From: DAOMNO01 sp035443885
Lineage (GTDB): Bacteria; Planctomycetota; Phycisphaerae; Phycisphaerales; SM1A02
Assembly: GCA_035443885.1 (NCBI GenBank)
Contig: DAOMNO010000019.1
Location: 1-60,874, forward strand
DNA length: 60,874 bases
Reading direction: 5' to 3'
A model generated the notes under the pieces. That model worked only from the letters and a program-made list of their open reading frames with translations, was not told where the DNA came from and ran no database searches. Below, in pieces: positions 16,253 to 24,517 of this stretch. How positions within the stretch are numbered: the stretch's first letter is position 1; each line of letters begins with the position of its first letter. Made by a program: the position numbers and the translations under genes.

Positions 16253-17431
16253 TCAGATTGCTTTCAAGGCAGTCGGAATCGACAAACGAAGACAGCGATA
16301 AGCTGGCGGCAGCGCGCCGAACGCACCCAGCGCAAGGCCGACGCCGAGCGATAACATCAGAACGGACGTATCCACGATCAAGCCAAAGGCACCCATCGAA
16401 AAGCGCACCGCAAGTCCATCAAGCAGAAGGACACCGATTGCGCACGCCAGCAGCGTTCCGGCAGCAGTTGCCACAGTTGATTCCTGAACAAGACTGAGCG
16501 CGATTGCCCGCCTGCGAAAACCGATTGCCTGCAATGCACCAAACTCGCGAACCCGGCTGACGAATGCGGCATACATGGTGTTGAGTCCGCCGAGGAAACC
16601 ACCCAGCGCGATCAGCCCCGCGGTGATCCAAACCACCATGCGGATCGGCGCAAAGAACGATGCCAGCGCGCCGTAGTACTCGGTTTCGCGCATGGCGACC
16701 AGTTCCAGATCAGGCCGCATCATCGCGAACACTGCGACATCTTCAAACTCGGCTAATCCGGGGTCGAGCGTGATGACCACGCACGAGATGCTGTCGCGCC
16801 GAGTTACTTCCATCAGATCGTTCAGGCCGGTCCAAATTTCCGATTCGGCCATCGTTCCGCCAGCAGTGAAACGGCCCACGATTGTCCATGGCCGACCTTC
16901 AATTTCGACCTGCCTGCCGAGAACCAGCAGCGCATCAGGAATGCCCAGCCGCGTCGCTGCGGTGGAGCCGACGAGCACCTCATCACGACCCGTTTCTGGG
17001 TATCGTCCTTCAAGAATGGCGACTTCTTCGTGCACAAGAAGCGCAGCGGGCGTCACGCCACGAATGGTTGCAAGCGTACCCGGATCGTCAGGTGTATGCC
17101 GCGGTGTGCGGACGGGCAGCATCGCGTGAATTTCCGGTGAGACGAATGGGACACCGCCGAATTCACGAATGCCATGAATGGATGCTGCCGCGATCCCTGC
17201 GACGCCCATATCCACTTCGCTGCGCTCGACCGATTCTTCGCTGCCTGCACCCAGCAGGATGATGTTGTGTTCGCCGCCCGTTGCGCGAAGTGACTGATTC
17301 ATGCCGCGCACGAACGCCGCCGCCGCGAGAATGATCAACACCAGCAGCGCGCTGCCGCAGACGATCATTACAAGGCGCGCCTTCGAGCGCCCGAGATTGC
17401 GAACGGCATAGTCAAGAGGAAGGTGTCGCAT
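16253..17431 (-). CDS. ABC transporter permease, FtsX/MacB type (second)
   Basis: A 392-residue permease. It has an N-terminal TM (ARLVMIVCGSALLVLIILAA), a periplasmic MacB core-like domain of about 200 residues (ATIRGVTPAALLVHEEVAIL, GRPWTIVGRFTAGG), then three C-terminal TMs of the FtsX domain (MVVWITAGLIALGGFLGG, VATAAGTLLACAIGVLLLDG, VLMLSLGVGLALGAFGALPP), with the cytosolic coupling loop RVREFGALQAIGFRR before TM3. This is the topology of type VII (mechanotransmission) ABC systems. The stop-to-start gap from the other permease is about 12 bases. The two permeases are paralogues and may form a heterodimer. Confidence 0.88.
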   Translation of the reverse strand: MRHLPLDYAVRNLGRSKARLVMIVCGSALLVLIILAAAAFVRGMNQSLRATGGEHNIILLGAGSEESVERSEVDMGVAGIAAASIHGIREFGGVPFVSPEIHAMLPVRTPRHTPDDPGTLATIRGVTPAALLVHEEVAILEGRYPETGRDEVLVGSTAATRLGIPDALLVLGRQVEIEGRPWTIVGRFTAGGTMAESEIWTGLNDLMEVTRRDSISCVVITLDPGLAEFEDVAVFAMMRPDLELVAMRETEYYGALASFFAPIRMVVWITAGLIALGGFLGGLNTMYAAFVSRVREFGALQAIGFRRRAIALSLVQESTVATAAGTLLACAIGVLLLDGLAVRFSMGAFGLIVDTSVLMLSLGVGLALGAFGALPPAYRCLRLSIPTALKAI

Positions 17432-17443
17432 GCATCATCTCTT

Positions 17444-18595
17444 TCAGACAGCGCGGAAGCAGGTGGCGATCTCGCGTCGCCCCGCCTGAAGTGCTGGAAC
17501 AAGGCCGGCCAGGACGCCAACACCAGCCGCAATGGCCAAACCCAGCCCAAGCGTTACAGGATCAAGTGAAACCAGAATGTGAAGCCCTTCGTTTGAAAGG
17601 GTGAACTGGCCGTAATGCACCAGCGCCGCGGCGCCGATGGTGCCAAGCAGTCCGCCAATCACGCCGACGATCAATCCCTCCGCGAGAATGAGCCGCGCAA
17701 TCAGGCCGCTTCGGAAGCCGAGCGTTTGCAATACCGCATGTTCACGAATGCGATCCTGCACGCTGAGCACGATGGCATTGGCAATGAGAGCGAGCACCGC
17801 GATGAGGCAACCCCAGCCGAGATAATGTGTGAAGCCGACAAGGTTCACCACATCCGCACCAGCCTGCGCGATGAACGCCTTCTCAGGCGATGTATGAGTC
17901 GGCTCCACATCGTGTCGGAACGTCTCATCAATCCGGCTTGCGATCGCTTTCAGAAGATCGGGATCATCCACCCTCACTGCAAAGCCCGTGACGACGCCCA
18001 ACGATCCCGATGGCGTGACCTGTTGCAGGAAGGGCAGTTGCACATACGCCACGTTCTGATCTTGCGATTCAGTCGATCGAATGATCGCTGCGACGCTGAC
18101 CGTTACACCAGCCGCTTCGAAGGAGTCGCCTACTTTGAAGCCGCGCCGGCGGGCGAGCCGCTCGCCAAGCGCCGCTGCATCGGAGCGCTCGTGCCAGATA
18201 TCCAGCGACCCATCAATGACTTCCCAGTTTCTCGCGAGAAACTTAAGTTGCTCCTGCGGGATGCCGCGGTAGGTAATGACATCAAGCGACGCTCCGCAGT
18301 TGTTCACAGTGATCATGAACGGCATCGCACTGACGACTCCTTCCAAACGCGCGATCTGCTGGCCGTAGTGTTCCGGCAGCCGACTGGTCGCGGGACAGAA
18401 CCGGTTCGCGCGATATACGATCAGGGTTGTATCGCCCGCCGCAACGCTCGTCGCATCATGCACGCTGCGCTGCAGGGTCTGGATGGCAATGAACAGGAAC
18501 ATGGCGATTGCAACACCGGCGATTGTGAGCAGGCTTCGCGTGCGATGTCGAACGATCTGTTTCAGGACAAGCGGAATGTAGCGAGGATTCAGCAT
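17444..18595 (-). CDS. ABC transporter permease, FtsX/MacB type (first)
   Basis: About 383 residues from ATG 18595 (MLNPRYIPLVLKQIVRHRTR); the longer start at 18685 overlaps the ATPase gene. It has TM1 (SLLTIAGVAIAMFLFIAIQ), a periplasmic domain (VITYRGIPQEQLKFLARNW, then EAAGVTVSVAAIIRSTESQ) and three C-terminal TMs (GWGCLIAVLALIANAIVLS, GVIGGLLGTIGAAALVHYG, LGLGLAIAAGVGVLAGLVPA). The loop IREHAVLQTLGFRSGLIARL is the FtsX coupling region. The start lies one base after the ATPase stop, so translation is coupled. Partner of the ATPase and second permease. Confidence 0.88.
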   Translation of the reverse strand: MLNPRYIPLVLKQIVRHRTRSLLTIAGVAIAMFLFIAIQTLQRSVHDATSVAAGDTTLIVYRANRFCPATSRLPEHYGQQIARLEGVVSAMPFMITVNNCGASLDVITYRGIPQEQLKFLARNWEVIDGSLDIWHERSDAAALGERLARRRGFKVGDSFEAAGVTVSVAAIIRSTESQDQNVAYVQLPFLQQVTPSGSLGVVTGFAVRVDDPDLLKAIASRIDETFRHDVEPTHTSPEKAFIAQAGADVVNLVGFTHYLGWGCLIAVLALIANAIVLSVQDRIREHAVLQTLGFRSGLIARLILAEGLIVGVIGGLLGTIGAAALVHYGQFTLSNEGLHILVSLDPVTLGLGLAIAAGVGVLAGLVPALQAGRREIATCFRAV

Positions 18596-18596
18596 G

Positions 18597-19289
18597 TCAG
18601 TTCGTTTCCTGCATGGCAGACTCAACCAGTCGCCCCTTGTCGAGGTGAAGTGTGCGCGAGGCGAATCGAGCTGTATCGGGGTCATGCGTTACCATGACAA
18701 GCGTCTTGCCGAATTCGCTGGACAGCCGCGCGAGCAACCTCATGATGGCGGCGGCGGATTCGCGGTCGAGATCGCCGGTGGGTTCGTCCGCCACAATCAG
18801 TTCCGGGTCCGTGACCAAAGCGCGGGCAATCGCGACACGCTGCTCCTGCCCGCCGGAAAGCTGCCTCGGAAAGTGATCGTGCCGATCGGCAATGTTCGCC
18901 AGTTCCAGCGCTGCCGCCACGCGCCTGTGCCGGTCTCGACGGGAGATGGGTTGCAGCAGCAGCGGCAGCTCCACGTTTTCATAAGCGGTCAGTACCGGGA
19001 CGAGGTGATAGAGTTGGAAGACGTAGCCGACGTGGCGACCTCTCCAGTCCGCCAGCCTTGTTCTTGAAAGCGTGCCAAGTTCGACATCGCCGACGTGGAG
19101 CGAGCCGCCGGTCGGTCGATCGATGCCAGCGATGAGGTTGAGCAATGTCGTCTTACCACTCCCGGACGGCCCCATCAGCGCGAGGAACTCCCCACGCTCA
19201 ACATCAAGATCGAGTTTCTCCAAGGGGGTGATCAGCACGTCACCCTTGTGATAGGTCTTCGTGAGGTTGCGGCACCTGATGAATGTCAT
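18597..19289 (-). CDS. ABC transporter ATP-binding protein, LolD/MacB type
   Basis: About 230 residues; the ATG at 19289 sits one base past the MFP stop, and a longer start at 19304 is also open. It has all ABC motifs: Walker A GPSGSGKT (40-47), Q-loop VFQLYHLVPVLTAYENV, signature LSGGQEQR (144-151), Walker B LIVADEP, D-loop GDLD and the switch His in VMVTHDP. This is the LolD/MacB/FtsE subgroup, which drives type VII transporters that push or extract substrates across the periplasm rather than pump through a membrane pore. It powers the two permeases downstream. Confidence 0.95.
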   Translation of the reverse strand: MTFIRCRNLTKTYHKGDVLITPLEKLDLDVERGEFLALMGPSGSGKTTLLNLIAGIDRPTGGSLHVGDVELGTLSRTRLADWRGRHVGYVFQLYHLVPVLTAYENVELPLLLQPISRRDRHRRVAAALELANIADRHDHFPRQLSGGQEQRVAIARALVTDPELIVADEPTGDLDRESAAAIMRLLARLSSEFGKTLVMVTHDPDTARFASRTLHLDKGRLVESAMQETN

Positions 19290-19290
19290 G

Positions 19291-20736
19291 TCATGGCCCT
19301 TCACTTTTAGTGGCCTCGGAGAATGGGAGGCTCACGCGCACACGCATCTCCGGCTGAAGCGATGCGGGGGGGTTGAGAATCAGGCGGTCACCCGGACGCA
19401 AGCCGCTTCGAACCAGGACGAGATTGCCATCCCGCTCCCCGACCGCAATGTCGCGCAATCGGGCAATGCGTCCCCGTCCGCCTGCGCCAGGCTCCACGAC
19501 CCAGACCTGAGCGCGGTCACCTTTATGATTCAAGAGCGCATCGTGAATGGCATACACTCGCAGCGATCCGTCATCGGTTGCTGCTGCACGAGGCGAATCG
19601 CCCGCGCGACCCGCTGATGGGGCCGAATCACTATCAAAGAAGCGGACACGACAAAGCATCTCCGGCTTGAGAAGTGGTGATGGATCGTGAATACGAACCT
19701 TCACTTGCACGGTATTTCGCTGAATATCCGCAAGATGAACAATCCGCGTCACGGCGCCTTCGAACACGTGGTCGGGCAACACCTCGCTCGTCATTCGCGC
19801 TCTCGTGCCCACGCGCACCTTGGCGGCATCGGTGAGCGGCACGTCTGCCCGCACTTGCAGGTTGGCGGGGTCGTACAGGCGCATCACGCCGGGAAAATGC
19901 GCTTCACCCGGCCCGTCGCCCGCCGCCATGATGCGCGTGCCGGGAACGACAGAACGTGAAAGCACCACACCATCGACGGGTGCGCGAATCACGGTACGCT
20001 CCAGAGCAAGCTCGGCTTCCTCAAGCACAACCTGCTGCCGCTGAATCGCAGCTTCGGCTTCTTGATGCGTTGCCCTTGCGGCACCGACTTCTGCCCGCTG
20101 ACTTCGCAGCCGATGTTCCAGCCGGGCAAACTCACCCTGCGAAACGCCGCCGACTTCCACCAGGGCGCGCTTGCGATCGACCTCATCCTGGATTTCATCA
20201 AGGCGAGCTTCGGCTGCGGCGAGCGTTGCGGCAGCACGAGTCCGCGATGCATGCAATTCGGCAAGCTCTGCGCGCGAACGGCGCACTCTCAACTCTGCAT
20301 CCGCAGCCATCAGCCGCACCAATACATCGCCTTGCGAAACTCGATCGCCTTCCAGTACCAGCACCTCATCAACGACGCCGGAGACCAATGGTTGAACAGT
20401 AATTGCGTACGGATCTGGTTCAATCCATCCTGGCGCCTGCGCGACGATTGCGGATTCGCGGAGCGGTGATGCGGACTGGCGCTCTGACCGAGCATCCGGG
20501 TCGGCTTCGTCAGCGGGCGCGGCCGCGCGTGTAACAACCGGTACGGCGCTGACCTCGAGCGCGGGCATCAGCGCATCGCGCGCTGCATAGGCCAGAAGAG
20601 CGAGTGCGAGCAATACAACAGCAATCGGCAGCACATAGCGCATCAGCCATCGTGAACGAGGGCGCGGCACCATCCCCGATGCAACGTCCTCGCGATGCAG
20701 CGCAGACAGCCGCTCAAGCATCCGTGGGTCGCTCAT
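19291..20736 (-). CDS. HlyD-type membrane fusion protein of the ABC efflux system
   Basis: About 481 residues. ATG 20736 has GAGGAA upstream. It has one N-terminal TM (LPIAVVLLALALLAYAARDA), an Ala/Glu-rich coiled coil (LAELHASRTRAAATLAAAEA to QQVVLEEAELALERT), a lipoyl half on each side (VSGVVDEVLVLEGDRVSQGD; IRAPVDGVVLSRSVVPG) and a beta-barrel domain (VRADVPLTDAAKVRVGTRA, then ALLNHKGDRAQVWVVE and LRPGDRLILNP). This is a periplasmic adaptor of the HlyD/MacA type. It opens the operon MFP-ATPase-permease-permease, whose order resembles DevBCA or MacAB. No outer-membrane channel gene is present. Confidence 0.9.
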   Translation of the reverse strand: MSDPRMLERLSALHREDVASGMVPRPRSRWLMRYVLPIAVVLLALALLAYAARDALMPALEVSAVPVVTRAAAPADEADPDARSERQSASPLRESAIVAQAPGWIEPDPYAITVQPLVSGVVDEVLVLEGDRVSQGDVLVRLMAADAELRVRRSRAELAELHASRTRAAATLAAAEARLDEIQDEVDRKRALVEVGGVSQGEFARLEHRLRSQRAEVGAARATHQEAEAAIQRQQVVLEEAELALERTVIRAPVDGVVLSRSVVPGTRIMAAGDGPGEAHFPGVMRLYDPANLQVRADVPLTDAAKVRVGTRARMTSEVLPDHVFEGAVTRIVHLADIQRNTVQVKVRIHDPSPLLKPEMLCRVRFFDSDSAPSAGRAGDSPRAAATDDGSLRVYAIHDALLNHKGDRAQVWVVEPGAGGRGRIARLRDIAVGERDGNLVLVRSGLRPGDRLILNPPASLQPEMRVRVSLPFSEATKSEGP

Positions 20737-21101
20737 TGCACACGTTCCTCTTGTGAATCGCCGTGCAGCAAGTGCGAGATCATCCTGCTGCGGCTGGCCA
20801 CACCAGCTACACATCCGAACGAATGGCGAAGCACGTCGGTAAACCGTTTGATCGCATCACTCGATGGATCGCGCTCTGCGAACGCATGACCATGTGCCCG
20901 AGAACCAAGCGTCCTCGGTGTACATGCGTGGTGCCCTGTACCGCTGGGCCTCAATAGACCAAGTGCCCGAACGAACATGGATTGGTTGATGCAAATCACA
21001 ATGAACTCCACACTTTTTCGGACTGCACTGCGCGTGCATGAGAATTCACGCGCACAAGACAGCATGCCCGTAGAACGGGCGCATCCGAAGCAGTCGGAGC
21101 T
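20737..21101. other. Intergenic region upstream of the ABC efflux operon
   Basis: This 365-base stretch lies between the Cys-rich exported protein gene and the MFP gene, both on the minus strand. It should hold the operon promoter or a terminator, but I see no convincing -35/-10 pair or hairpin. Short ORFs here have no ribosome binding site and look like chance. Confidence 0.4.
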
Positions 21102-21566
21102 TTAAATGAGGAGTCGTGTGGAACGGATGATCGGTGCGTGCAGGCACCCCATGCGTTCCGGTGGCCCCGTTGCAGGCGGCAGCACTCGCATTTCCATAGG
21201 CGCTACGGAGAAGCTCGCCATTGCCAGCGGCATAAGGCCCGTATTGAGATCGTCAGCGCCAACGCCAACGCGATCAACGATTGCCAAATCAAGATCGGGC
21301 AAACCGATGTCCACGCAGCTCTGACAGTCCGCGTCGCATGGCGGCGCGATCGTGATAACCAGTTGTGTGGCAGCGCGCTCCTGCGGCAGATGCGACTCGC
21401 AGCAACCTCGCACACAGCAACTCGTCTGCGGCACCGCGATCACAATCGAAGACCCACCACAGGAACCGTGGTGCATACAGAGCACAGCAACGGGCGCGAC
21501 CGAACCCAGCGCTCCCTGCACCAGCAGGATCAGGAAGGCCAAGAATCGCACGATGCCATGTCGCAT
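21102..21566 (-). CDS. Cys-rich exported protein, function unknown
   Basis: About 154 residues from ATG 21566. The N-terminus is a signal peptide or anchor (RFLAFLILLVQGALGSVAPV). The next 80 residues are rich in Cys and His: LCMHHGSCGGSS, QTSCCVRGCCESH and PPCDADCQSC, a total of nine or more cysteines, as expected for metal binding or disulfide knots. The C-terminal half is hydrophobic and poorly conserved-looking (LPLAMASFSVAPMEM). Similar Cys-rich exported proteins often sit beside metal efflux genes in planctomycetes. Here it lies upstream of the ABC efflux operon on the same strand, which supports a link but does not prove it. Confidence 0.6.
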   Translation of the reverse strand: MRHGIVRFLAFLILLVQGALGSVAPVAVLCMHHGSCGGSSIVIAVPQTSCCVRGCCESHLPQERAATQLVITIAPPCDADCQSCVDIGLPDLDLAIVDRVGVGADDLNTGLMPLAMASFSVAPMEMRVLPPATGPPERMGCLHAPIIRSTRLLI

Positions 21567-21572
21567 GGTTGA

Positions 21573-21578
21573 AGTATA
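21573..21578 (-). promoter_or_regulatory. Putative -10 element of the Cys-rich protein gene
   Basis: TATACT on the minus strand lies only six bases before the ATG at 21566, so initiation would fall at the A of the ATG. This implies a leaderless mRNA. No -35 match is seen. Confidence 0.4.
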
Positions 21579-21969
21579 TCTCAGCGGCACGTTAGGAGCC
21601 GCACGCTTTCAGCAATGTCGGCTGGATGTACCACATGCGTGAGCAATCGGAAGGTGTGATAATCCACCATGAAGACATCGGTTTGGTGTTCCGCAGTGAG
21701 GTCGCGAGCGTGTTATCTGATGAACGCAAAGGCCCCCGGCCTCATCTGCGGTCAATGTGTGAAAGCTCACGGAAAAAGCTGAGGATTCTGAAGCTTGTAA
21801 GCGGGTCGAATGCGCGGCATGGGGGGCCGTGCAGAATCCGGCATAGCAAGTGCGATCGGGCACGCGCAAAGAGGCGAACACTCGAATGCCAGAAATGCAA
21901 AGACACCTGTAAAAACGGGTGTTTGCAGCACGGTTCGCAATGATGCACGATCGTGCAAAGGTGTGCCAA
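21579..21969. other. Intergenic region downstream of tRNA-Leu
   Basis: A stretch of about 390 bases between tRNA-Leu and the Cys-rich protein gene. I see no credible gene. The only structure is a small hairpin (ACACC/GGTGT arms) at 21903-21922 that could help end the tRNA transcript on the minus strand, but its T-run is short. Confidence 0.35.
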
Positions 21970-22055
21970 TACCGAAGGTGGGACTCGAACCCACACGAGG
22001 TTTCACCCTCACCGGATTTTGAATCCGGCGCGTCTGCCAATTCCGCCACTCCGGC
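21970..22055 (-). tRNA. tRNA-Leu (anticodon CAA)
   Basis: On the minus strand an 86-base class II tRNA is seen: acceptor GCCGGAG pairing with CTTCGGT plus discriminator A, D-arm GCGG..CGC, anticodon stem CCGGA/TCCGG with loop TTCAAAA, a long variable arm (TGAGGGTGAAACCTCGT) and T-arm GTGGG/CCCAC. Anticodon CAA reads TTG (Leu). CCA is not encoded. Confidence 0.97.
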
Positions 22056-22115
22056 CAGCGTGTTGTCGGTGTCCACGGGCGAGTGTTCGCTGCCGAGGGC
22101 ACCTGTGAGGGGCTG

Positions 22116-22124
22116 ATTCTAGCA
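22116..22124 (-). promoter_or_regulatory. Extended -10 promoter of tRNA-Leu
   Basis: TGCTAGAAT on the minus strand is a near-consensus -10 (TAGAAT) with a TGn extension, about 60 bases before the tRNA. Confidence 0.4.
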
Positions 22125-22252
22125 CAAATCACTCGCCTGCATGGTTGTGAATAGGGCCTCGGCGAGTGGCGATACGCTGCAAGTGCTGTGCTGGACGGGG
22201 CTACACTCAAGCACCTGACATTCGTTTTTTCGGCTTATCCCGGCACACGATC

Positions 22253-22873
22253 ATGAAGACGCCCGGACCACACAAGGATCGACTCGATCGCATTGCACGG
22301 GAAGCAGCGAGGCTGATCGCCTTAGGCCGTACTGCGGATGTGCAGGAGGCATTGCATCTTGCAGCCGAAATCCTCGGCGAAAGCGGTCGCCCGCTGCCTG
22401 GCGCGGGTCGTGTCAGGCAACATGCCCAAGCGATGACCATGCAGGAACTTGGCGATGCGGGGTATGCGGCGTTGCAGCGCGAGCATCTGGCTATTGCAGA
22501 AGAAATGATGACAGCGATTGAGCAGGCTTTTCCTGATGCCAGCACACTCTTCGTCGGGCGCGGCGCCATGGGCCAGATTGATGCGGGCGTTACGCTGCAC
22601 ATTCGTGTTTATACGGATGAGACGATCACGTCACTCGCCAGCGCCATCGTCGAGTTCGGCTACAACGAGCCGACTTTCAAGACGGTGCAGACGCGATTCG
22701 GGCCGCTTAATCGCCTGAGTTTGACTGAGGAAGGTGTTGAGATCGCGCTGACGCGGTGTCTGCCCGCGATGCGAGAAACATCGCATCGCGATCTGTTCAC
22801 GGGTAAGCCAATCGCTGCACTGACACTGGCACAGCTTCGGCAGAAGCTGGGAGTTGGCACCGAAGAAACTTAG
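22253..22873 (+). CDS. Protein of unknown function
   Basis: About 206 residues from ATG 22253 (MKTPGPHKDRLDRIAREAAR); the upstream in-frame start at 22166 is not supported. The N-terminal half is helical (REAARLIALGRTADVQEALHLAAE). The C-terminal half alternates strands and helices (FVGRGAMGQIDAGVTLHIRVYTDETITSLASAIVEFGY, then LTEEGVEIALTRCLPAMRET and DLFTGKPIAALTLAQLRQKLG). The pattern may be a nucleotidyltransferase-like fold, but I see no clear GS..D motif. There is no signal peptide. It stands alone between the tRNA and the convergent S1 protein gene. Confidence 0.55.
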   Translation: MKTPGPHKDRLDRIAREAARLIALGRTADVQEALHLAAEILGESGRPLPGAGRVRQHAQAMTMQELGDAGYAALQREHLAIAEEMMTAIEQAFPDASTLFVGRGAMGQIDAGVTLHIRVYTDETITSLASAIVEFGYNEPTFKTVQTRFGPLNRLSLTEEGVEIALTRCLPAMRETSHRDLFTGKPIAALTLAQLRQKLGVGTEET

Positions 22874-22915
22874 ATTAGGCGAAACTCGTTTGGCGGCAGC
22901 GTGCACTGATGCGCT

Positions 22916-24163
22916 TCAGCCGATGCCGCCCTTCAACTCGCCGAACTTTTTGCTGAGCTGGGCTTTGAGCTTGCGCATGTGCGCATCTTCGCCTCGGTCC
23001 ACACCTTCGCCCTTATCCATCTGCTCCTGCTTAAGCTGCTTAAGTGAAAGCGCAATGCGCCGTTTGGCGGAATCGATGGAAAGCACCTTGGCGGTAACGA
23101 CCTGATCGGGCTTGACGACGTGACTCACACTGTGAACGCGCTCGTGGCTGAGTTCCGAGATATGAATCAGCCCTTCTACGCCTGGCGCAAGCTCGACAAA
23201 CGCGCCGAACGCCATCAGCTTCGTCACTTTGCCAGTAACCGTGTCGCCTTCCCGAATCGTCGCAGCACCGGATTGATACGGATCAGCCATCGTCTGCTTG
23301 AGGCCCAGCCCGATCCGGGGCGGCGTCTGTGAGCGGTCGATCTTCATCACACGAACCGTAACCTGCTGTCCTTCCTTCAAGGCTTCAGAAGGATGCTTCA
23401 GCCGTTCGTAACTGATGTCTGAGATGTGAATCAGGCCGTCCACGCCACCGAGATCGGCGAACGCGCCGTAAGGCTGCAGGCTTGTAATAACAGCAGAAAG
23501 TTCCTGGCCGACTTCGAGCGTCTTCATCAGCTTTTCGCGCAGTTGTGCGCGATCGGCCTCAATCGCGCTTCGCCGACTGAGAATGATGCGGCCTCGCTGC
23601 CGATCCATCTCAACCACTTCACAAGGCATCTTTTCGCCAATGAACACGCTGAGGTCCGCGATATGCCGCAGATCGACCTGACCAGCGGGCATGAAGGCTC
23701 GATGGTTCGCGACTTCCATCTCCAGCCCGCCCTTGTTGACACCGGTGCAGCGGGCCTCAACGACCTGGCCGATCTCCAGTGATTCCCATTCCGCTTTCTG
23801 CACCGTGCCGACGCGCGAGAGAATGAGCAGGCCCTCGTTCTTGTCGAAGCGGTCCACATTGAACTCCATGCGAGTACCGAGCGCAGGCGGCTCAGGAAAC
23901 TGCATCAGTGAGCACATGCCCTGCGACTTCGGCCCGAACTCGACAAAGACATCGTCGCCGTGAATCGAGACGATGGTTCCGGTCTTTCGCTCGCGATCGC
24001 CTCGAGCCTGTCGGGGTCGGTCGGCCTCATCAAGCATGTCCTCAAGGCTCATATCGCCGAGCGCAGCGTTGATTTCGGCTTCCAATCGAGCGTCGAGATC
24101 GGTGCGTGGATCGGCTTTGGGCCGTGATTCGTTGCCGGGGGTGTCGTGTGAGGGGTGAGCCAT
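22916..24163 (-). CDS. S1-repeat RNA-binding protein
   Basis: About 415 residues from ATG 24163 (MAHPSHDTPGNES); a longer frame to 25159 is just the antisense of pilM. It begins with an acidic, disordered part (LEAEINAALGDMSLEDMLDE). Four S1 domains follow, each about 70 residues: KTGTIVSIHGDDVFVEFGPK; GQVVEARCTGVNKGGLEMEV; GQELSAVITSLQPYGAFADL; and GDTVTGKVTKLMAFGAFVEL. The last two carry the typical GLIHISD/GLIHISE. The arrangement resembles bacterial ribosomal protein S1, shortened, so it may bind mRNA for initiation, replace S1, or act in RNA decay. The C-terminus is charged (KKFGELKGG). It diverges from pilM. Confidence 0.88.
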   Translation of the reverse strand: MAHPSHDTPGNESRPKADPRTDLDARLEAEINAALGDMSLEDMLDEADRPRQARGDRERKTGTIVSIHGDDVFVEFGPKSQGMCSLMQFPEPPALGTRMEFNVDRFDKNEGLLILSRVGTVQKAEWESLEIGQVVEARCTGVNKGGLEMEVANHRAFMPAGQVDLRHIADLSVFIGEKMPCEVVEMDRQRGRIILSRRSAIEADRAQLREKLMKTLEVGQELSAVITSLQPYGAFADLGGVDGLIHISDISYERLKHPSEALKEGQQVTVRVMKIDRSQTPPRIGLGLKQTMADPYQSGAATIREGDTVTGKVTKLMAFGAFVELAPGVEGLIHISELSHERVHSVSHVVKPDQVVTAKVLSIDSAKRRIALSLKQLKQEQMDKGEGVDRGEDAHMRKLKAQLSKKFGELKGGIG

Positions 24164-24517
24164 GAGCGAGCCGGTTCGTGAATGGATCAAAGGTTGGGCA
24201 GGGGTGAATGGAACATCGTACTCGCCCCGTACGCAATTTGCTGCGATGAAATGGAATCCTTGCCGTTCCCTGGCAATAGGCGGGCCATTCCCGGATAGGT
24301 TGAGAGGTGGCCGCAACATCTCGGATCGCCATGCGTATGGCTTGAGAGGGGTGGACTTCGTCCATGGCGCGCTCCGGCGCGGAGTCCTGTATGATTCCAC
24401 ATTCTGCGGTGCGCTCCAGCCATGCGTATGGCCGAAGCTCTGCCGCGATGAACCATCCGGCCCTGTCTTGCGCGACAGTGTCGATGACCGCACCCTCGAA
24501 GTGGAGGCTCTGAAACG
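24164..24517. other. Intergenic region between divergent S1-protein and pilM genes
   Basis: 354 bases between two divergent starts. The pilM ribosome binding site GGAGG (24503-24507) is clear. A TATGAT at 24390-24395 might be a -10 for pilM but lacks a -35. No gene or repeat is seen. Confidence 0.4.

Noticed and set aside
21767..22210. Long ORFs antisense and across tRNA-Leu
   Set aside because: They read through the tRNA and its flanks, have no ribosome binding site and show the typical false peptide that comes from translating tRNA-Leu.
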